DNA of 64,000 nucleotides from Synechococcus sp. RS9909 (lineage in GTDB: Bacteria > Cyanobacteriota > Cyanobacteriia > PCC-6307 > Cyanobiaceae). Made by a program: the position numbers and the translations under genes. The stretch is from contig NZ_CP047943.1 of assembly GCF_014279595.1 (NCBI RefSeq), positions 620,001 through 684,000 of the forward strand. Direction: 5' to 3'. Shown here one piece after another: positions 33,798-43,902 of the stretch (position 1 is its first letter; every line of letters begins with the position of its first letter). Under the pieces are notes generated by a model, which saw nothing but the letters and a program-made list of their open reading frames with translations, searched no databases and had not been told where the DNA came from.

Positions 33798-36647
33798 TCA
33801 AGCGATCGCTTCGAACTTGATGATGGCGTCGTTGTAGTCGTAGTCAGAGTTGCGATCGTATTGATCTTCAAATCCCACGGTGTAGTCACCAAGGATGCGG
33901 GTGTGGGTTGATTCTCCGATCAGATCGTGCCCCAGTGCGAAGATACCCCCTTCTTCTGTGAGGAGAACAGGTGCGAAGTAGCCTGTTTCTTCTACGGTCC
34001 AAGTGAATTCGCGCTGGGAATAGGGATTCAGTGTTTTTGAGCCGAATTGCGTACCGCTTTGCTCCTGGCCAAAAGTGCTGATCAAGAGATCATTCATTTC
34101 TGCGCTGTCGATGGCGCTGCCGAGGTAGCTGGCCTCGCCCGTGATTGGATCTCGGTCGATTTTGATGATGGAGAAGCGATTGGTCATGGCGGCAATCGCA
34201 TTTACGGCAATGTTGAGACGCGTCCCCTCTGCAAATGAGAAGAAAGTATCGTCAGAACTGTCGCGCGTTGTGTCGTCATCGCTGACGGATTCCTTGCCAT
34301 CAATGACCGGAGCAAAGCTTGCGGTCGCTGAGAAAAGACTGTCACCATTATTGAGTCCCAAAAGCTGATAGCCGTTATCCACCTCCTGTAGCTGAATGGA
34401 GCCCTTGATGGGATCAGACGAGCTTTTCGTTTGCATCTCAAACTCGAGCGAGTCACCCGCATTCATTATCAAGGCTTGTGGCCCGTTGTCGTATTCAAAG
34501 GGAGCTTCTTCATCGGATCCACCCAAGGAGCCGCTGTAGATACGCTGACCGTCTGCTGTGAGTTTGTAGATATCGATCAAGCTCAGATAGTCGGTATCGA
34601 CTTGATCCAGATCAATCTGGACCAAGTGATTCAAGCCTTCATCGGAAGCAAAGGTGAGTTGCCCCTGCTCATTGGTTTCCAGATTCATCACGTTCATGGC
34701 TGAGAGCAGGTGAACGTATCCGCCCTGATTGATGATGCCTTCTCGTGTGGCTTGATAGATATTCTCGTAGAGGTTGAAGAAGCTTGGATCGTAGGGACCT
34801 GGGCCCGAGCTCAGGTTGTAACTCGTGAAAATATTAAGTTCGCCTTTCTGCTTTTCTTTGATAGTAAAATAGGGATTGTCAATGGTTTCGACGTCGAGCT
34901 TATAATAGGCAAGGTAGGTGGCTTTTTCTTTCTCATCCTTCCATTTATCACTGTTGTCCCATTGCCAGACGGGCTTTTCTCCCTGCCATGCGGATTGATC
35001 GAAGATGTAGGGGAAAGCGGCTGGTGTGTTGAATGGGGCGAAGTCTCGTATTTGACTGTCGGATTGCCAGGAGGCGAGAGATCCTTCTCCGCCAAACAGC
35101 TTGGCCAGGTCTATCGGCACAGTGAAATCGTTGTCGAGACCCGTAACTTCTTTGGGGATGATCCCCGGGTCGGTATTGTTGACAAAAAAGGTCAGGTCAA
35201 AGGCTTGGTTAACCCCATGTTCGCTTTGAATTTCGCTAACGATAGTGGCAACCGTGGTGTTATCAACGTAGCCACCGTCGATGAAGCGATAGTTTTGTGC
35301 GTTGGTCAGGTCAGTGAGGTTGTTGAAGGTTTCTGGGTTTTCATAGCGGGCGACCCCTCCTGAGAGACTCACGGGAACGGCTAAATTTGACAATTCCCTG
35401 CTAATTGTTGAAGAGAACCCCGTGACAATCGGTTTTAGAGTTGCATCGTAAATGCCGTCTAGGACGCCATTGAGCCCATTGATTACGGGGTCTCGAAGAA
35501 ATTTGGGAATCCAAGACAGGAGATTTCCTGTTGTGGAGTTTAGTTGAGACTTGATGCTCTCGGGGTCAAGTTCGACGCCCAGCTTGTCTCTAATTAGCCT
35601 GTTAAACGAGTTGATGGAAGAAATGTCGCCCGCGAAAGCTCCCGACAGGGTGGCTGCCTCTATGATAGAGAGATTGAGATTGAGTTCATTGCTAAGAGCT
35701 GCGCTCTCGGAACTGGTTTGGTTGCCAAGAAAATTAAATCGATTAAATTGTTGCTCGAAGCTTCCACTCAGGGACTTGAATTGATTGGTTGGATTAACTC
35801 CGCCTCCGATCACCATGCTCATGGGCGTGATCAGCTGTCCTTCGCGAAGCTCCGGGTTGTTTAGCGTGGCGCTTGTTGTGTAGTGCCGAATAAGATTTCC
35901 GAACGAGGAAACGCTTGTGTTATTAATGGCTCCAGGAAGAATCAGTTGAAGGTTTGTAGCCCATGGATTGCGGTTGATTTCGTTGAACCCTCTGGACATG
36001 AGGGTGCTCATTCCGTAGGGGGAATAGGCGGTATTTTTGACGAGGTCGAGCCAGTTGAAATTGTTTTGTGAGGCAAGATATAGAAGCGTCGGGTAAAGAC
36101 CATATGCGTTCCATGCTGTTTGTAGGGCCTGGATGGACCCAAGGTTGTCGACGATGAGATCGACAACACCATTGTTGATTGTGGTGACGATGTCGGCAAT
36201 GATGTCACTCTTTCTGAGGAACAGTCCTGCTGCATTGGCTGGAATGGCGACGAGAGGATTGCTGTTTAGCGCTTGATAGAGAGATGTTGACCTGACATTT
36301 TTATTGAGTTCTTCTTTAAGGATTCTTTTGATCAGCTCGGCGGCTTCTGTGGCATTCGGCTGGAAAATCTGCCGTTGCTGGCCCATATAGCCCGTGGTGA
36401 ACCAGTCGTCGGCTTGGTTGGCCAGGGCGTCGGCGAAGCCGGGCGAGTAGCTGAGCATGGTGAGAAACCAGCTACCACCCGAGTTGCCTGCCGCCCCATT
36501 GAAGTTGTTGAGCAGCAGTCCAAAATCGCCATCGGCTGCGCCTCGTTCGCGCGCCATCTGCAGCGCTGCGCTCATCATTCCCGACGACACCGTATGGGTG
36601 TTCCATCCGCCACCGGAGAAGCCGAGATAGCGCAGGGGAGTGGCCAT
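33798..36647 (-). CDS. cPLA2/patatin-like acyl hydrolase with C-terminal DUF4114 domain
   Basis: A 949-residue protein whose N-terminus has a phospholipase-like active site. It shows an oxyanion-hole loop LGFSGGGW (9-15), nucleophile elbow GNSGGSW with Ser56, and a catalytic-Asp motif FIDGGYVDN with Asp457. The spacing SGGG/GxSGGSW/DGG is that of group IV cytosolic phospholipase A2 and fungal lysophospholipases. The C-terminus (about 860-949, YTVGFEDQYDRNSDYDYNDAI) is a DUF4114 domain, common in large secreted cyanobacterial proteins. There is no classical signal peptide. Composition differs from its neighbours (two 60-base lines sampled inside gave 30 and 31 G+C, one in the next gene 42). 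The ATG at 36647 was chosen over a TTG at 36710. Confidence 0.75.
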   Translation of the reverse strand: MATPLRYLGFSGGGWNTHTVSSGMMSAALQMARERGAADGDFGLLLNNFNGAAGNSGGSWFLTMLSYSPGFADALANQADDWFTTGYMGQQRQIFQPNATEAAELIKRILKEELNKNVRSTSLYQALNSNPLVAIPANAAGLFLRKSDIIADIVTTINNGVVDLIVDNLGSIQALQTAWNAYGLYPTLLYLASQNNFNWLDLVKNTAYSPYGMSTLMSRGFNEINRNPWATNLQLILPGAINNTSVSSFGNLIRHYTTSATLNNPELREGQLITPMSMVIGGGVNPTNQFKSLSGSFEQQFNRFNFLGNQTSSESAALSNELNLNLSIIEAATLSGAFAGDISSINSFNRLIRDKLGVELDPESIKSQLNSTTGNLLSWIPKFLRDPVINGLNGVLDGIYDATLKPIVTGFSSTISRELSNLAVPVSLSGGVARYENPETFNNLTDLTNAQNYRFIDGGYVDNTTVATIVSEIQSEHGVNQAFDLTFFVNNTDPGIIPKEVTGLDNDFTVPIDLAKLFGGEGSLASWQSDSQIRDFAPFNTPAAFPYIFDQSAWQGEKPVWQWDNSDKWKDEKEKATYLAYYKLDVETIDNPYFTIKEKQKGELNIFTSYNLSSGPGPYDPSFFNLYENIYQATREGIINQGGYVHLLSAMNVMNLETNEQGQLTFASDEGLNHLVQIDLDQVDTDYLSLIDIYKLTADGQRIYSGSLGGSDEEAPFEYDNGPQALIMNAGDSLEFEMQTKSSSDPIKGSIQLQEVDNGYQLLGLNNGDSLFSATASFAPVIDGKESVSDDDTTRDSSDDTFFSFAEGTRLNIAVNAIAAMTNRFSIIKIDRDPITGEASYLGSAIDSAEMNDLLISTFGQEQSGTQFGSKTLNPYSQREFTWTVEETGYFAPVLLTEEGGIFALGHDLIGESTHTRILGDYTVGFEDQYDRNSDYDYNDAIIKFEAIA

Positions 36648-36802
36648 GTACAGCGTTGTTAATGCGTTTTCTGCATCACATTTTAGGATGCGCTCGAAGG
36701 TGCCGATCAATAGATCGGATGTCTTGGCCTGGTCTCATTCCGGGGCTGTCGACGTCCAGTGCCCTTGGCATGATTTCAGCGTGGTGACGCCCGCTTCCTC
36801 GC

Positions 36803-38656
36803 ATGTCTCGGCTCTTGTCCCTGTTGGGACGCCCCCTCCCGCGCTCGGCGGCAGCCGATGAGCGTCTGCCCAATGTGCAGGCCCTGCCGATTCTCTCGTC
36901 GGATGCGCTCTCCTCGGTGGCCTATGCCACAGAAGCGGCCCTGGGGGTGTTGATTCTCGGGGGCAGTGCCGCTCTGGGGCTGTCGGTGCCGATCACCCTG
37001 GCGATCATCGCCTTGATCGCGATCGTGGTGTTGTCGTATCGCCAGGCGATTGCGGCGTACCCAAATGGCGGCGGCTCCTATGTGGTGGCACGCGACAACC
37101 TGGGCCGCAATGTGGGCCTGGTGGCTGCCGCCGCTCTGTTGATCGACTACACGCTCACGGCTGCGGTGAGCCTGATGGCCGGCACCCAGGCGCTCTCCTC
37201 TTTGGTGCCGGAGCTGTTGCCCCATGAGGTGTCGCTGTCGCTGCTTTTGTTGGCGCTGGTGGGCTGGGCGAATCTCCGCGGGGTGAAGGAGGCCGGGCGC
37301 GTGTTTGCGATCCCCACCTATGCCTTCGTGGTGATGGTGGTGCTCCTCACCTTGGCGGGCCTCAAAGACCTCACCTTCCATCACGGTTGGGCGCCGGACG
37401 CCCCGCCGCTCGTGCAGGGGCTGGAGCCGATCGGCCTGTTTCTGATCCTGCGCGCCTTCAGTTCGGGGTGTTCGGCGATGACCGGCATCGAGGCGATCGC
37501 TAATGGCGTGAAGGTGTTCAAGGAACCCGCCCCCGCCAATGCCCGCAAGACGCTGCTGGTGATGGGGGTGCTGCTGTCGGCGATGTTTCTGGCGGTGAGT
37601 GGGATGGGGTTCATGTATGGCATCGCCCCCAACCCCCACGTCACCGTGCTGGCGCAGATCGGCATGCGGGTGTTTGGTGAAAACAGCGTGCTGCTCTGGG
37701 CCCTGCAGATCACCACCCTGTTGATCCTGGTGCTGGCCGCCAACACGGCGTTTGCTGGCTTTCCTCGCCTGGCCGCCATGCTGGCGGAAGATCGCTGCCT
37801 GCCGCGCCAGATGAGCTGGCTGGGTGATCGGCTGGTGTATCAGAACGGCATCGGCGTGCTGCTCGCCTTCACCGCCGTGATCATCCTGATCTGCCGGGGT
37901 GACACCACCGTGGCGGTGAATCTCTATGCCCTCGGGGTGTTCACCGCCTTCACCCTTTCCCAGCTGGGCTTGGTGCGGCGCTGGTGGCTGCTCAAGGGGG
38001 AGGGATGGCAAGGGCGGATGTGGATGAACGCTCTCGGCGCTCTGGCCACCTTTCTGGTGTTGGTGGTGATTGTGGTGAGCAAGTTTGAGGAGGGGGCCTG
38101 GACGGTGGTGATCGCGATCCCTCTTCTGGTGGCGGGATTGGCGCGGATCCGTCGCCGCTATCGCCAGGTGTATGCAGCGATTGCTCCCAGCGCCACCATG
38201 GAGCCGCTCTGCTGCCCGCCGCGAGCGACCGCGATGGGCCATCACTGCATCGTCTGGATCGCCGGCCTCACCATGCCGTCGTTTGAAGCGGTGCGGTATG
38301 CCTGTTCCTTCGCCGACTCGGTCACGGCCGTGATGGTGCTGGAGGAGGCGGATGAGGCTGGCTTGATCAGCGCGGAATGGGATCGCTTGGTTGGAACGCA
38401 GACGGGCAATCTTGAGTTCAAGCTGCTCGACAGCCCGTTCAGTTCGCTTTTGGATCCGTTCTGTGACTATGTGGAACAGGAGGAGAAGCAGCACCCGGAA
38501 CGCACCACCACGGTGGTGATGCCGATGGCGATTCCGCGCGATCGGCTCGATATGACCCTGCTCAATCAACGCGCCCTCAACCTGTTCCGGGCTCTGTCGA
38601 CCGACGGCAGCCGGGTGTTTTCGATCGTGCGCTACTACGTGGAGGAACCCGCCTGA
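36803..38656 (+). CDS. APC-family permease, KimA-like
   Basis: The 617-residue membrane protein has an N-terminal cytoplasmic start ([24 protein letters not shown]), about twelve TM segments to about residue 445, and a soluble C-terminal domain of about 165 residues with a USP-like alternation ([33 protein letters not shown]). The [10 protein letters not shown] motif and the C-terminal domain fit the YdaO/KimA branch of APC transporters, some of which import potassium under c-di-AMP control. The substrate is therefore a guess between K+ and amino acids. It precedes queA by 7 bases. Confidence 0.85.
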   Translation: MSRLLSLLGRPLPRSAAADERLPNVQALPILSSDALSSVAYATEAALGVLILGGSAALGLSVPITLAIIALIAIVVLSYRQAIAAYPNGGGSYVVARDNLGRNVGLVAAAALLIDYTLTAAVSLMAGTQALSSLVPELLPHEVSLSLLLLALVGWANLRGVKEAGRVFAIPTYAFVVMVVLLTLAGLKDLTFHHGWAPDAPPLVQGLEPIGLFLILRAFSSGCSAMTGIEAIANGVKVFKEPAPANARKTLLVMGVLLSAMFLAVSGMGFMYGIAPNPHVTVLAQIGMRVFGENSVLLWALQITTLLILVLAANTAFAGFPRLAAMLAEDRCLPRQMSWLGDRLVYQNGIGVLLAFTAVIILICRGDTTVAVNLYALGVFTAFTLSQLGLVRRWWLLKGEGWQGRMWMNALGALATFLVLVVIVVSKFEEGAWTVVIAIPLLVAGLARIRRRYRQVYAAIAPSATMEPLCCPPRATAMGHHCIVWIAGLTMPSFEAVRYACSFADSVTAVMVLEEADEAGLISAEWDRLVGTQTGNLEFKLLDSPFSSLLDPFCDYVEQEEKQHPERTTTVVMPMAIPRDRLDMTLLNQRALNLFRALSTDGSRVFSIVRYYVEEPA

Positions 38657-38663
38657 CGCTTCA

Positions 38664-39785
38664 GTGCCTGATCCCAGGGATCGTCTGCTCAGTTCCTACG
38701 ACTACCAGCTTCCCGAGGAGCGCATTGCCCAGGCGCCGGTGGAGCCGCGCCATGCGGCCCGGTTGTTGATGGTGCCGCCGGTTGATGCGCCCGTGGAGGA
38801 GGCGCGGCACCGGCAGGTGTGGGATTGGCAGAACGCACTCCAGCCCAAGGATCTGCTCGTGGTGAATGACACCCGGGTGCTGCGGGCGAGGCTACGGGTG
38901 CGCCGCAGTGGTGGGGGAATGGCGGAGCTTTTGGTGCTGGAGCCCCGCGGTGAGGGGCAATGGCTCTGTTTGGCCAAGCCGGGCAAGAAGCTCAATCCCG
39001 GTGATCAGGTGTGGCTCGAGGCCCAGGTGCAGGAGCCGCTGCCGTTGCAGGTGCTCGCCAGCGATGCGGCCAGCGGCGGTCGCATCGTGCAATTCCCCCC
39101 CGGCTGTGAAGACGCGATCGCGATCGAAGCGCTGCTGGAGCGCTACGGGGAGGTGCCGTTGCCTCCCTACATCGATCGCCATGACGCCAGCGACCAGGAG
39201 CGTTATCAAACCCGTTATGCCGCCCGCCCCGGAGCCGTGGCGGCTCCCACCGCCGGCCTGCATCTCAGTGATGAGCTGCTGGAGGCCCTGCGCGGTCGTG
39301 GCATTGCGCTGGCCACCGTGACCCTGCACGTGGGGTTGGGCACGTTCCGTCCTGTTGAAACGGAAGATCTCTCTGAGCTATCGCTGCACAGCGAATGGGT
39401 GGAGGTGTCGCCAGCCTTGGTGGAGGCCGTGGCGGCCTGCCGGGCGAGAGGGGGGCGGGTGATCGCCGTTGGAACGACCAGTGTGCGGGCTTTGGAGGGG
39501 GCTGCGGCGGCAGGGGGCGGCTCGCTCATTCCGATCCGGCAGCCAGTGGATCTGGTGATCCAGCCCGGCTATCGCTTTGCGGTGGTGCAGGGGCTGCTCA
39601 CCAACTTCCACCTGCCGAAAAGTTCACTGCTGCTGCTGGTGAGTGCCCTGATCGGCCGGGAACGGCTGCTGCAGCTGTATGACGCTGCGATCGAACAGCG
39701 CTATCGCTTCTACTCCTATGGCGATGCCATGTGGATTGATCCGGGGGCGGTGCTGCCGGACGCCCGCCCCCCCCAAGGCACCTGA
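38664..39785 (+). CDS. queA: S-adenosylmethionine:tRNA ribosyltransferase-isomerase
   Basis: The 373-residue enzyme makes epoxyqueuosine in tRNA from the preQ1 base and SAM. Family markers are [90 protein letters not shown] and [19 protein letters not shown]. The start is a GTG at 38664. The stop lies 24 bases before the convergent cysK stop. Confidence 0.97.
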   Translation: MPDPRDRLLSSYDYQLPEERIAQAPVEPRHAARLLMVPPVDAPVEEARHRQVWDWQNALQPKDLLVVNDTRVLRARLRVRRSGGGMAELLVLEPRGEGQWLCLAKPGKKLNPGDQVWLEAQVQEPLPLQVLASDAASGGRIVQFPPGCEDAIAIEALLERYGEVPLPPYIDRHDASDQERYQTRYAARPGAVAAPTAGLHLSDELLEALRGRGIALATVTLHVGLGTFRPVETEDLSELSLHSEWVEVSPALVEAVAACRARGGRVIAVGTTSVRALEGAAAAGGGSLIPIRQPVDLVIQPGYRFAVVQGLLTNFHLPKSSLLLLVSALIGRERLLQLYDAAIEQRYRFYSYGDAMWIDPGAVLPDARPPQGT

Positions 39786-39809
39786 GGGATTGCTGCTCAG
39801 ACCGCCAGC

Positions 39810-40796
39810 TCAGACGGCGACAGGCTGCTCGATGATGCCGGTGGGCACATCCGCGAACATCACCGAGGAGAGATAGCGCTCGGCCAGGTCGGGCAGCACC
39901 ACCACGATCGTTTTGCCGGCGTAGGCGTCCTGCTGGGCGAGGCGGATGGCGGCTGCAGCGGCAGCACCACAGGAGATGCCCACCAGCAGACCTTCTTCTT
40001 TGGCGAGGCGAAGGGCCATTGCAATCGATTCCTCGTTGGTGACCTGCTCCACCTTGTCGACCACGGAGAGATCGAGGTTCTTGGGAATGAAGCCGGCGCC
40101 GATGCCCTGGATTTTGTGGGGACCAGGCTTCACCTCTTCCCCATTGAGGGTCTGGGTGATCACGGGGCTGTGGGCCGGTTCCACCGCCACGGATTCGATC
40201 GCCTTGCCGGCCTGGTTCTTGATGTAGCGCGACACGCCGGTGATCGTGCCGCCGGTGCCGACACCGGCCACGAGCACATCGATGGCGCCGTCGCAGTCGT
40301 TCCAGATTTCAGGACCGGTGGTTTTCTCGTGAATCTCGGGGTTGGCGGGGTTCTCGAACTGACCGGGCATGAAGTACTTGGCCGGATCGCTCTCGGCGAT
40401 CTGCTTGGCCTTGGCGATCGCGCCCGGCATGCCCTTGGCGGCTTCGGTGAGCACGATCTCGGCGCCAAGCACCGCCATCACGCGGCGACGCTCGATCGAC
40501 ATCGACTCCGGCATGGTGAGTACGAGTTTGTAACCCCGGGCTGCAGCGGTGAAGGCCAGGGCGATGCCGGTGTTGCCGGAGGTGGGCTCAACGATCGTTT
40601 TGCCTTCGCTGAGCACGCCGCGTTTCTCGGCGTCCCAAATCATGTTGGCGCCGATCCGGCACTTGACGCTGTAGGCGGGGTTCCGGCCCTCAACCTTGGC
40701 GAGCACGGTGGCTTTGCAACCCTTGGTCACGTGGTTGAGGCGAACCAGGGGGGTGTTGCCGATGGCCTGGCTGTTATCGGCGTAAACGCGAGACAT
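39810..40796 (-). CDS. cysK: Cysteine synthase A (O-acetylserine sulfhydrylase)
   Basis: The 328-residue PLP enzyme makes cysteine from O-acetylserine and sulfide. PLP lysine is Lys45 in [11 protein letters not shown], the phosphate loop is [10 protein letters not shown], and [11 protein letters not shown] and [11 protein letters not shown] follow. The NPAYSVKCR form is typical of one CysK group common in cyanobacteria and gammaproteobacteria. Two cystathionine-type PLP genes lie upstream on the same strand, making a sulfur amino acid cluster. The 102-base gap upstream of the ATG contains a possible -10 TACACT near 40829, not clearly paired with a -35. Confidence 0.97.
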   Translation of the reverse strand: MSRVYADNSQAIGNTPLVRLNHVTKGCKATVLAKVEGRNPAYSVKCRIGANMIWDAEKRGVLSEGKTIVEPTSGNTGIALAFTAAARGYKLVLTMPESMSIERRRVMAVLGAEIVLTEAAKGMPGAIAKAKQIAESDPAKYFMPGQFENPANPEIHEKTTGPEIWNDCDGAIDVLVAGVGTGGTITGVSRYIKNQAGKAIESVAVEPAHSPVITQTLNGEEVKPGPHKIQGIGAGFIPKNLDLSVVDKVEQVTNEESIAMALRLAKEEGLLVGISCGAAAAAAIRLAQQDAYAGKTIVVVLPDLAERYLSSVMFADVPTGIIEQPVAV

Positions 40797-40898
40797 GGTG
40801 GGAAAACGCAGGTGCCCAATCGCGTCAGTGTAGAGAGTTCCCCGCGGGATCTGGCCCGCTGTTAAGGCCTTGTTCAGACTTGTGCGTTACTGGTGATC

Positions 40899-42422
40899 TC
40901 AGGCTGCAAGGGCCGAGTGGAAACGGCTCCAGAGCTCATCGGGATCCTCCAACCCCACCGACACCCGCAGCAGGTGGGAGGGCACGCCGCAGCGTTCGGC
41001 CCAGCTCAGCTCGTCGTAGTGGGCGAGCAGCACATAGGGGCAACAGAGCGTGAAGCTGGTGCCGAGGCTGGGGCCCTTGCACACCGCCAGGGCGTCGTAG
41101 ACCCGCTCGGCCCTGTCGCGGCCGCCTTTCAGCTCAAACGACAGCAGGCAGCCGTGCCCGGGGGCGATACAGCCGTGCCCGGGGGCGATACAGCCGTGCC
41201 TGGAAGTGGGTCGCATCAGGGCGCGAAAGTTGGGGCAGCCCGCTGGATGGAACACGCGGGCCACCGCCGGGTGCTGTGCCAACCGCTCCGCCAGCTCCAG
41301 AGTGTGGCGGTTGAGCCGAGGCAGGCGGTCCTCCAGATCGCGGCTGCCCTCTTCGAGGGCGATGGCGTCGGCATCGGCCAGGGGTGCCAGCGCTCCGGCG
41401 TTCGGATCGTCGCCATCTCCCCCCGCCCGCAGCCAGCGCGATTCGGGGTTCACGATCAGGCTGCCCGCCAGCACATCCCCCCGGCCGGCAAAGCTCTTGG
41501 TGAGGGAGCTGAACACCAGATCGGCATAGGGCAGGGCATTGATGTTCAGTCCGGAGCCGATCGTGTCATCGGCGATCACCGGGATGGCACGGGCGTGGGC
41601 GAGCGCGGCGATGGCGGCAAGGTCGACGCAGCGCAGCAGGGGATTGCTCGGCAGTTCCACCACCACCGCCATCGGTTGCAGGCGATCCAGCGCTGCCTCC
41701 ACCGCCGAGGGCGAGGGGTCGAGGAGCAGTTCACTGCCGTGAAACAGCACCTGGGGCTGCTTGAGCACATCCACATAGGGAAAGCCGATCTGCAGGGTGG
41801 GGCGCCCAGGGCGCAGGGCGCAGACCCGGCGCAGAGCCTGATGCAGCGCCGCCATACCGGAGGGATGGAGGCTGATGGCTGCGGTAGGGCAGCCGTAGAT
41901 CCGCGCCAGGCGTTCGATCACCATGCGCTTGGCGGAGACTCCCACCTTCGGGGTTGGGGCGCTCTCCCGGCCCAGGGCGATGGCGGCCAGCCGCGAGGAG
42001 GCGCCGAGACCGGCGTGCTGCCAGAAGGCTTTTGCTGCCGCCGTGCTGGTCTGATCCGCGATCAGGCAAGGTAATTCATGCACGATGGCGATCGAGGTGT
42101 GGGTCTCGGGTGCCGTGCGGCGGCAGTGGGTCTGGGCGGCGCGGGCGGCGGCTTCGGTGGGATAAGGCCAAGCGCTGGTCGCGTCCGGAGTGTTGGCTGC
42201 GTCCAGGGCGCAGCGAGCCAGCTCCTCCACGAGGGGATGGAAGCCGAAGCGGGGATAGATCGCGCGCAGGGCGTCACGGCAGGCGGGATCCTTTTCCTCG
42301 TAAGCGATCACATCACGCCAGCGGGGCAGGGCTACCGACACGGCATGCACGGCGTTGGGCAGCGGATGGCCCAGGTCGGCGGCCTGCCAGCAGGGGTCGC
42401 GCAGCAGATCGCGCCCGCTCAT
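40899..42422 (-). CDS. Cys/Met metabolism PLP enzyme, cystathionine gamma-synthase-like
   Basis: A 507-residue fold-type I enzyme, about 120 residues longer than a usual cystathionine synthase or lyase because of an N-terminal extension (YEEKDPACRDALRAIYPRFG, HPLVEELARCALD). The PLP site is in the LVFSSLTKSFAGRGDVLAG segment; YGCPTAAISLHPSGMAAL and VVVELPSNPLLRCVDL are also present. An in-frame tandem repeat of HGCIAPG interrupts the normally conserved region before LLSFELKGG. The precise reaction is uncertain: synthase is more likely because a lyase/synthase-type paralog is coupled to it upstream by an ATGA overlap. Confidence 0.85.
   Translation of the reverse strand: MSGRDLLRDPCWQAADLGHPLPNAVHAVSVALPRWRDVIAYEEKDPACRDALRAIYPRFGFHPLVEELARCALDAANTPDATSAWPYPTEAAARAAQTHCRRTAPETHTSIAIVHELPCLIADQTSTAAAKAFWQHAGLGASSRLAAIALGRESAPTPKVGVSAKRMVIERLARIYGCPTAAISLHPSGMAALHQALRRVCALRPGRPTLQIGFPYVDVLKQPQVLFHGSELLLDPSPSAVEAALDRLQPMAVVVELPSNPLLRCVDLAAIAALAHARAIPVIADDTIGSGLNINALPYADLVFSSLTKSFAGRGDVLAGSLIVNPESRWLRAGGDGDDPNAGALAPLADADAIALEEGSRDLEDRLPRLNRHTLELAERLAQHPAVARVFHPAGCPNFRALMRPTSRHGCIAPGHGCIAPGHGCLLSFELKGGRDRAERVYDALAVCKGPSLGTSFTLCCPYVLLAHYDELSWAERCGVPSHLLRVSVGLEDPDELWSRFHSALAA
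41149..41201. repeat. 21-bp in-frame tandem repeat inside a PLP-enzyme gene
   Basis: Two exact 21-base copies (41149-41169 and 41170-41190, plus strand beginning CAGCCGTGCCCGG and ending GCGATA) are followed by an 11-base partial copy. Read on the coding minus strand each adds seven residues, HGCIAPG, so copy-number change would keep the frame. Confidence 0.9.
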
Positions 42423-43564
42423 GGCAACAGGCTGAGGGCCTGATCAAGATCGTCGATCAGATCCGCTGTGTCTTCGCATCCCACCGACAGGCGCACCAGC
42501 CCATCGCTGATGCCGAGCTTCTCCTTCACGTCCGCCGACACAGCTGCGTGGGTCATGGTGGCGGGGTGGCAGATCAGGCTCTCCACGCCCCCCAGGCTCT
42601 CGGCCATGGTGAACCAGCGCAGGGCCTTGCAGACCGCGTAGGCCTGCTCGCGGCTGGCGTTGATGTTGATGGTCACGATCGCGCCACCGCCCTGCATCTG
42701 TCGCTGGGCCACCGCGTGCTGCGGATGGTCGGCGCGATGGGGATAGCGCACCCAGGTCACGGCGGGATGGGCCGCCAGGTGGTCGGCGATGGCGGCCGCG
42801 CTGGCCATTTGCTGGCGCAGGCGCAGCGGCAGGGTTTTGATGCCGCGGGTAATCAGCCAGCAATCAAACGGCGAGGGCATCAGGCCCAGGGCCTTCTGGG
42901 CGAACACCATCTTCTGATGCCAGGCGGGATCGTCGGTGCAGACCGCTCCACCGAGGGCATCGGAATGGCCGTTGATGTATTTGGTGGTGCTCGTGAGCGA
43001 GAGGGTGGCCCCCAACGCCAGGGGGCGCTGCACCAGTGCCGTGGCGAAGGTGTTGTCGACCACGAGCGGGATTCCCGCCTCCTGGGCTGCGGCACCCACA
43101 GCAGCGAGGTCGATCACCTTGAGCAGGGGGTTGGTGGGACTCTCCAGCCACACCATGGCGGGCTGACGGGTTGCGATCGCCGTCAGAGCTGAGAGATCGG
43201 TGAAATCCACCCACTCCGTGCGCACACCAAACTTGGCAAACACCTGCTCAAACAGGCGCACGGTGCAGCCGTAGAGGTTCTCCTCGCAGAGCACCAGATC
43301 GCCTTGGCGCAGGGTGGAGGCGATCGCAGTGATCGCACTCACGCCGGAGCCGAACACCGTGGCGTGGGCACACTGCTCCACTGAAGCCAGCACCGCCTCG
43401 AGGATGCGGAAGTTGGGGTTGCCGGAGCGCGTGTAATCAAAGCCGCCAGGGTTGCCGTGGGCAAAGGTGGAGGTGGCGTAGATCGGCGGCATCACCGTGC
43501 CGGTGCCTTCGGCGTAGCTGTCGCCGTGATGGATGGCCCGGGTGGCGATCGCCGGCTTCTGCAC
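42419..43564 (-). CDS. Cystathionine gamma-synthase / gamma-lyase family PLP enzyme
   Basis: The 381-residue protein has the classic family length and motifs: ATRAIHHGDSYAEGTGTVMPPIYATSTF in outline, FDYTRSGNPNFRILE, ATVFGSGVSAI, VWLESPTNPLLKVIDL, LVVDNTFATAL, PLP lysine in LTSTTKYINGHSDALGG, and the C-terminal LGGVESLICHPATMTH and GLVRLSVGCED. It acts in transsulfuration, either making cystathionine from activated homoserine or cleaving it. Sequence alone cannot decide the direction. Its stop overlaps the next gene's ATG. Confidence 0.9.
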   Translation of the reverse strand: MQKPAIATRAIHHGDSYAEGTGTVMPPIYATSTFAHGNPGGFDYTRSGNPNFRILEAVLASVEQCAHATVFGSGVSAITAIASTLRQGDLVLCEENLYGCTVRLFEQVFAKFGVRTEWVDFTDLSALTAIATRQPAMVWLESPTNPLLKVIDLAAVGAAAQEAGIPLVVDNTFATALVQRPLALGATLSLTSTTKYINGHSDALGGAVCTDDPAWHQKMVFAQKALGLMPSPFDCWLITRGIKTLPLRLRQQMASAAAIADHLAAHPAVTWVRYPHRADHPQHAVAQRQMQGGGAIVTININASREQAYAVCKALRWFTMAESLGGVESLICHPATMTHAAVSADVKEKLGISDGLVRLSVGCEDTADLIDDLDQALSLLP

Positions 43565-43609
43565 GCTGTAGAGGAAAGGCTCAATGGCCAGCCTACGCAG
43601 GCGGCTGGG

Positions 43610-43822
43610 TCACTTCTGGCGTTCGTCGATCAATTGAATGGCGTCGGCCCCCTTGTTCTCACAGGCCTCGGCAATCGCCTGCCTGCAGAAATAATTGAGG
43701 CTCATGTCTTCTGCCATGCACAACAGCCTGGCGCGCTGATAGAGCGACATGGAGACCTCGATGGTAATTCTTTTTGTGGATCGACGATCTTTTCCGCCAT
43801 TTGTAGGGCTGGAGCTGATCAT
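43610..43822 (-). CDS. Small ribbon-helix-helix-like protein
   Basis: A 70-residue basic protein from an ATG at 43822. A strand KRITIEVSMSLYQRARLLCMA followed by LNYFCRQAIAEACENKG has the strand-helix-helix pattern of CopG/Arc repressors, so it may bind DNA as a dimer. The frame continues to 43900 upstream but that part looks non-coding. It lies between the cystathionine-type gene and the octamer repeat, at the edge of the polysaccharide module. No partner toxin is visible nearby. Confidence 0.6.
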   Translation of the reverse strand: MISSSPTNGGKDRRSTKRITIEVSMSLYQRARLLCMAEDMSLNYFCRQAIAEACENKGADAIQLIDERQK

Positions 43823-43902
43823 GGCTGCTGATCGAAGACGTGCGCAAGTATGCACTGCTGCGATTTCGTTTTCAAGCAAATGCAGTTTTTGGAAGCGCAA
43901 TC

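Noticed and set aside
33801-33816. GCGATCGC palindromes of the HIP1 kind (also near 713 and 1053)
   Set aside because: Only a few were noticed and they are expected by chance in GATCGC-rich DNA; no clustering to support a functional site.
36776-38569. Long open frame antisense to the KimA-like permease
   Set aside because: His/Gln/Arg-rich low-complexity translation with no motif; the sense strand encodes a complete membrane protein.
43610-43822. RHH protein as an antitoxin of a toxin-antitoxin pair
   Set aside because: No adjacent small gene resembling a RelE, MazF, PIN or other toxin is present on either side.
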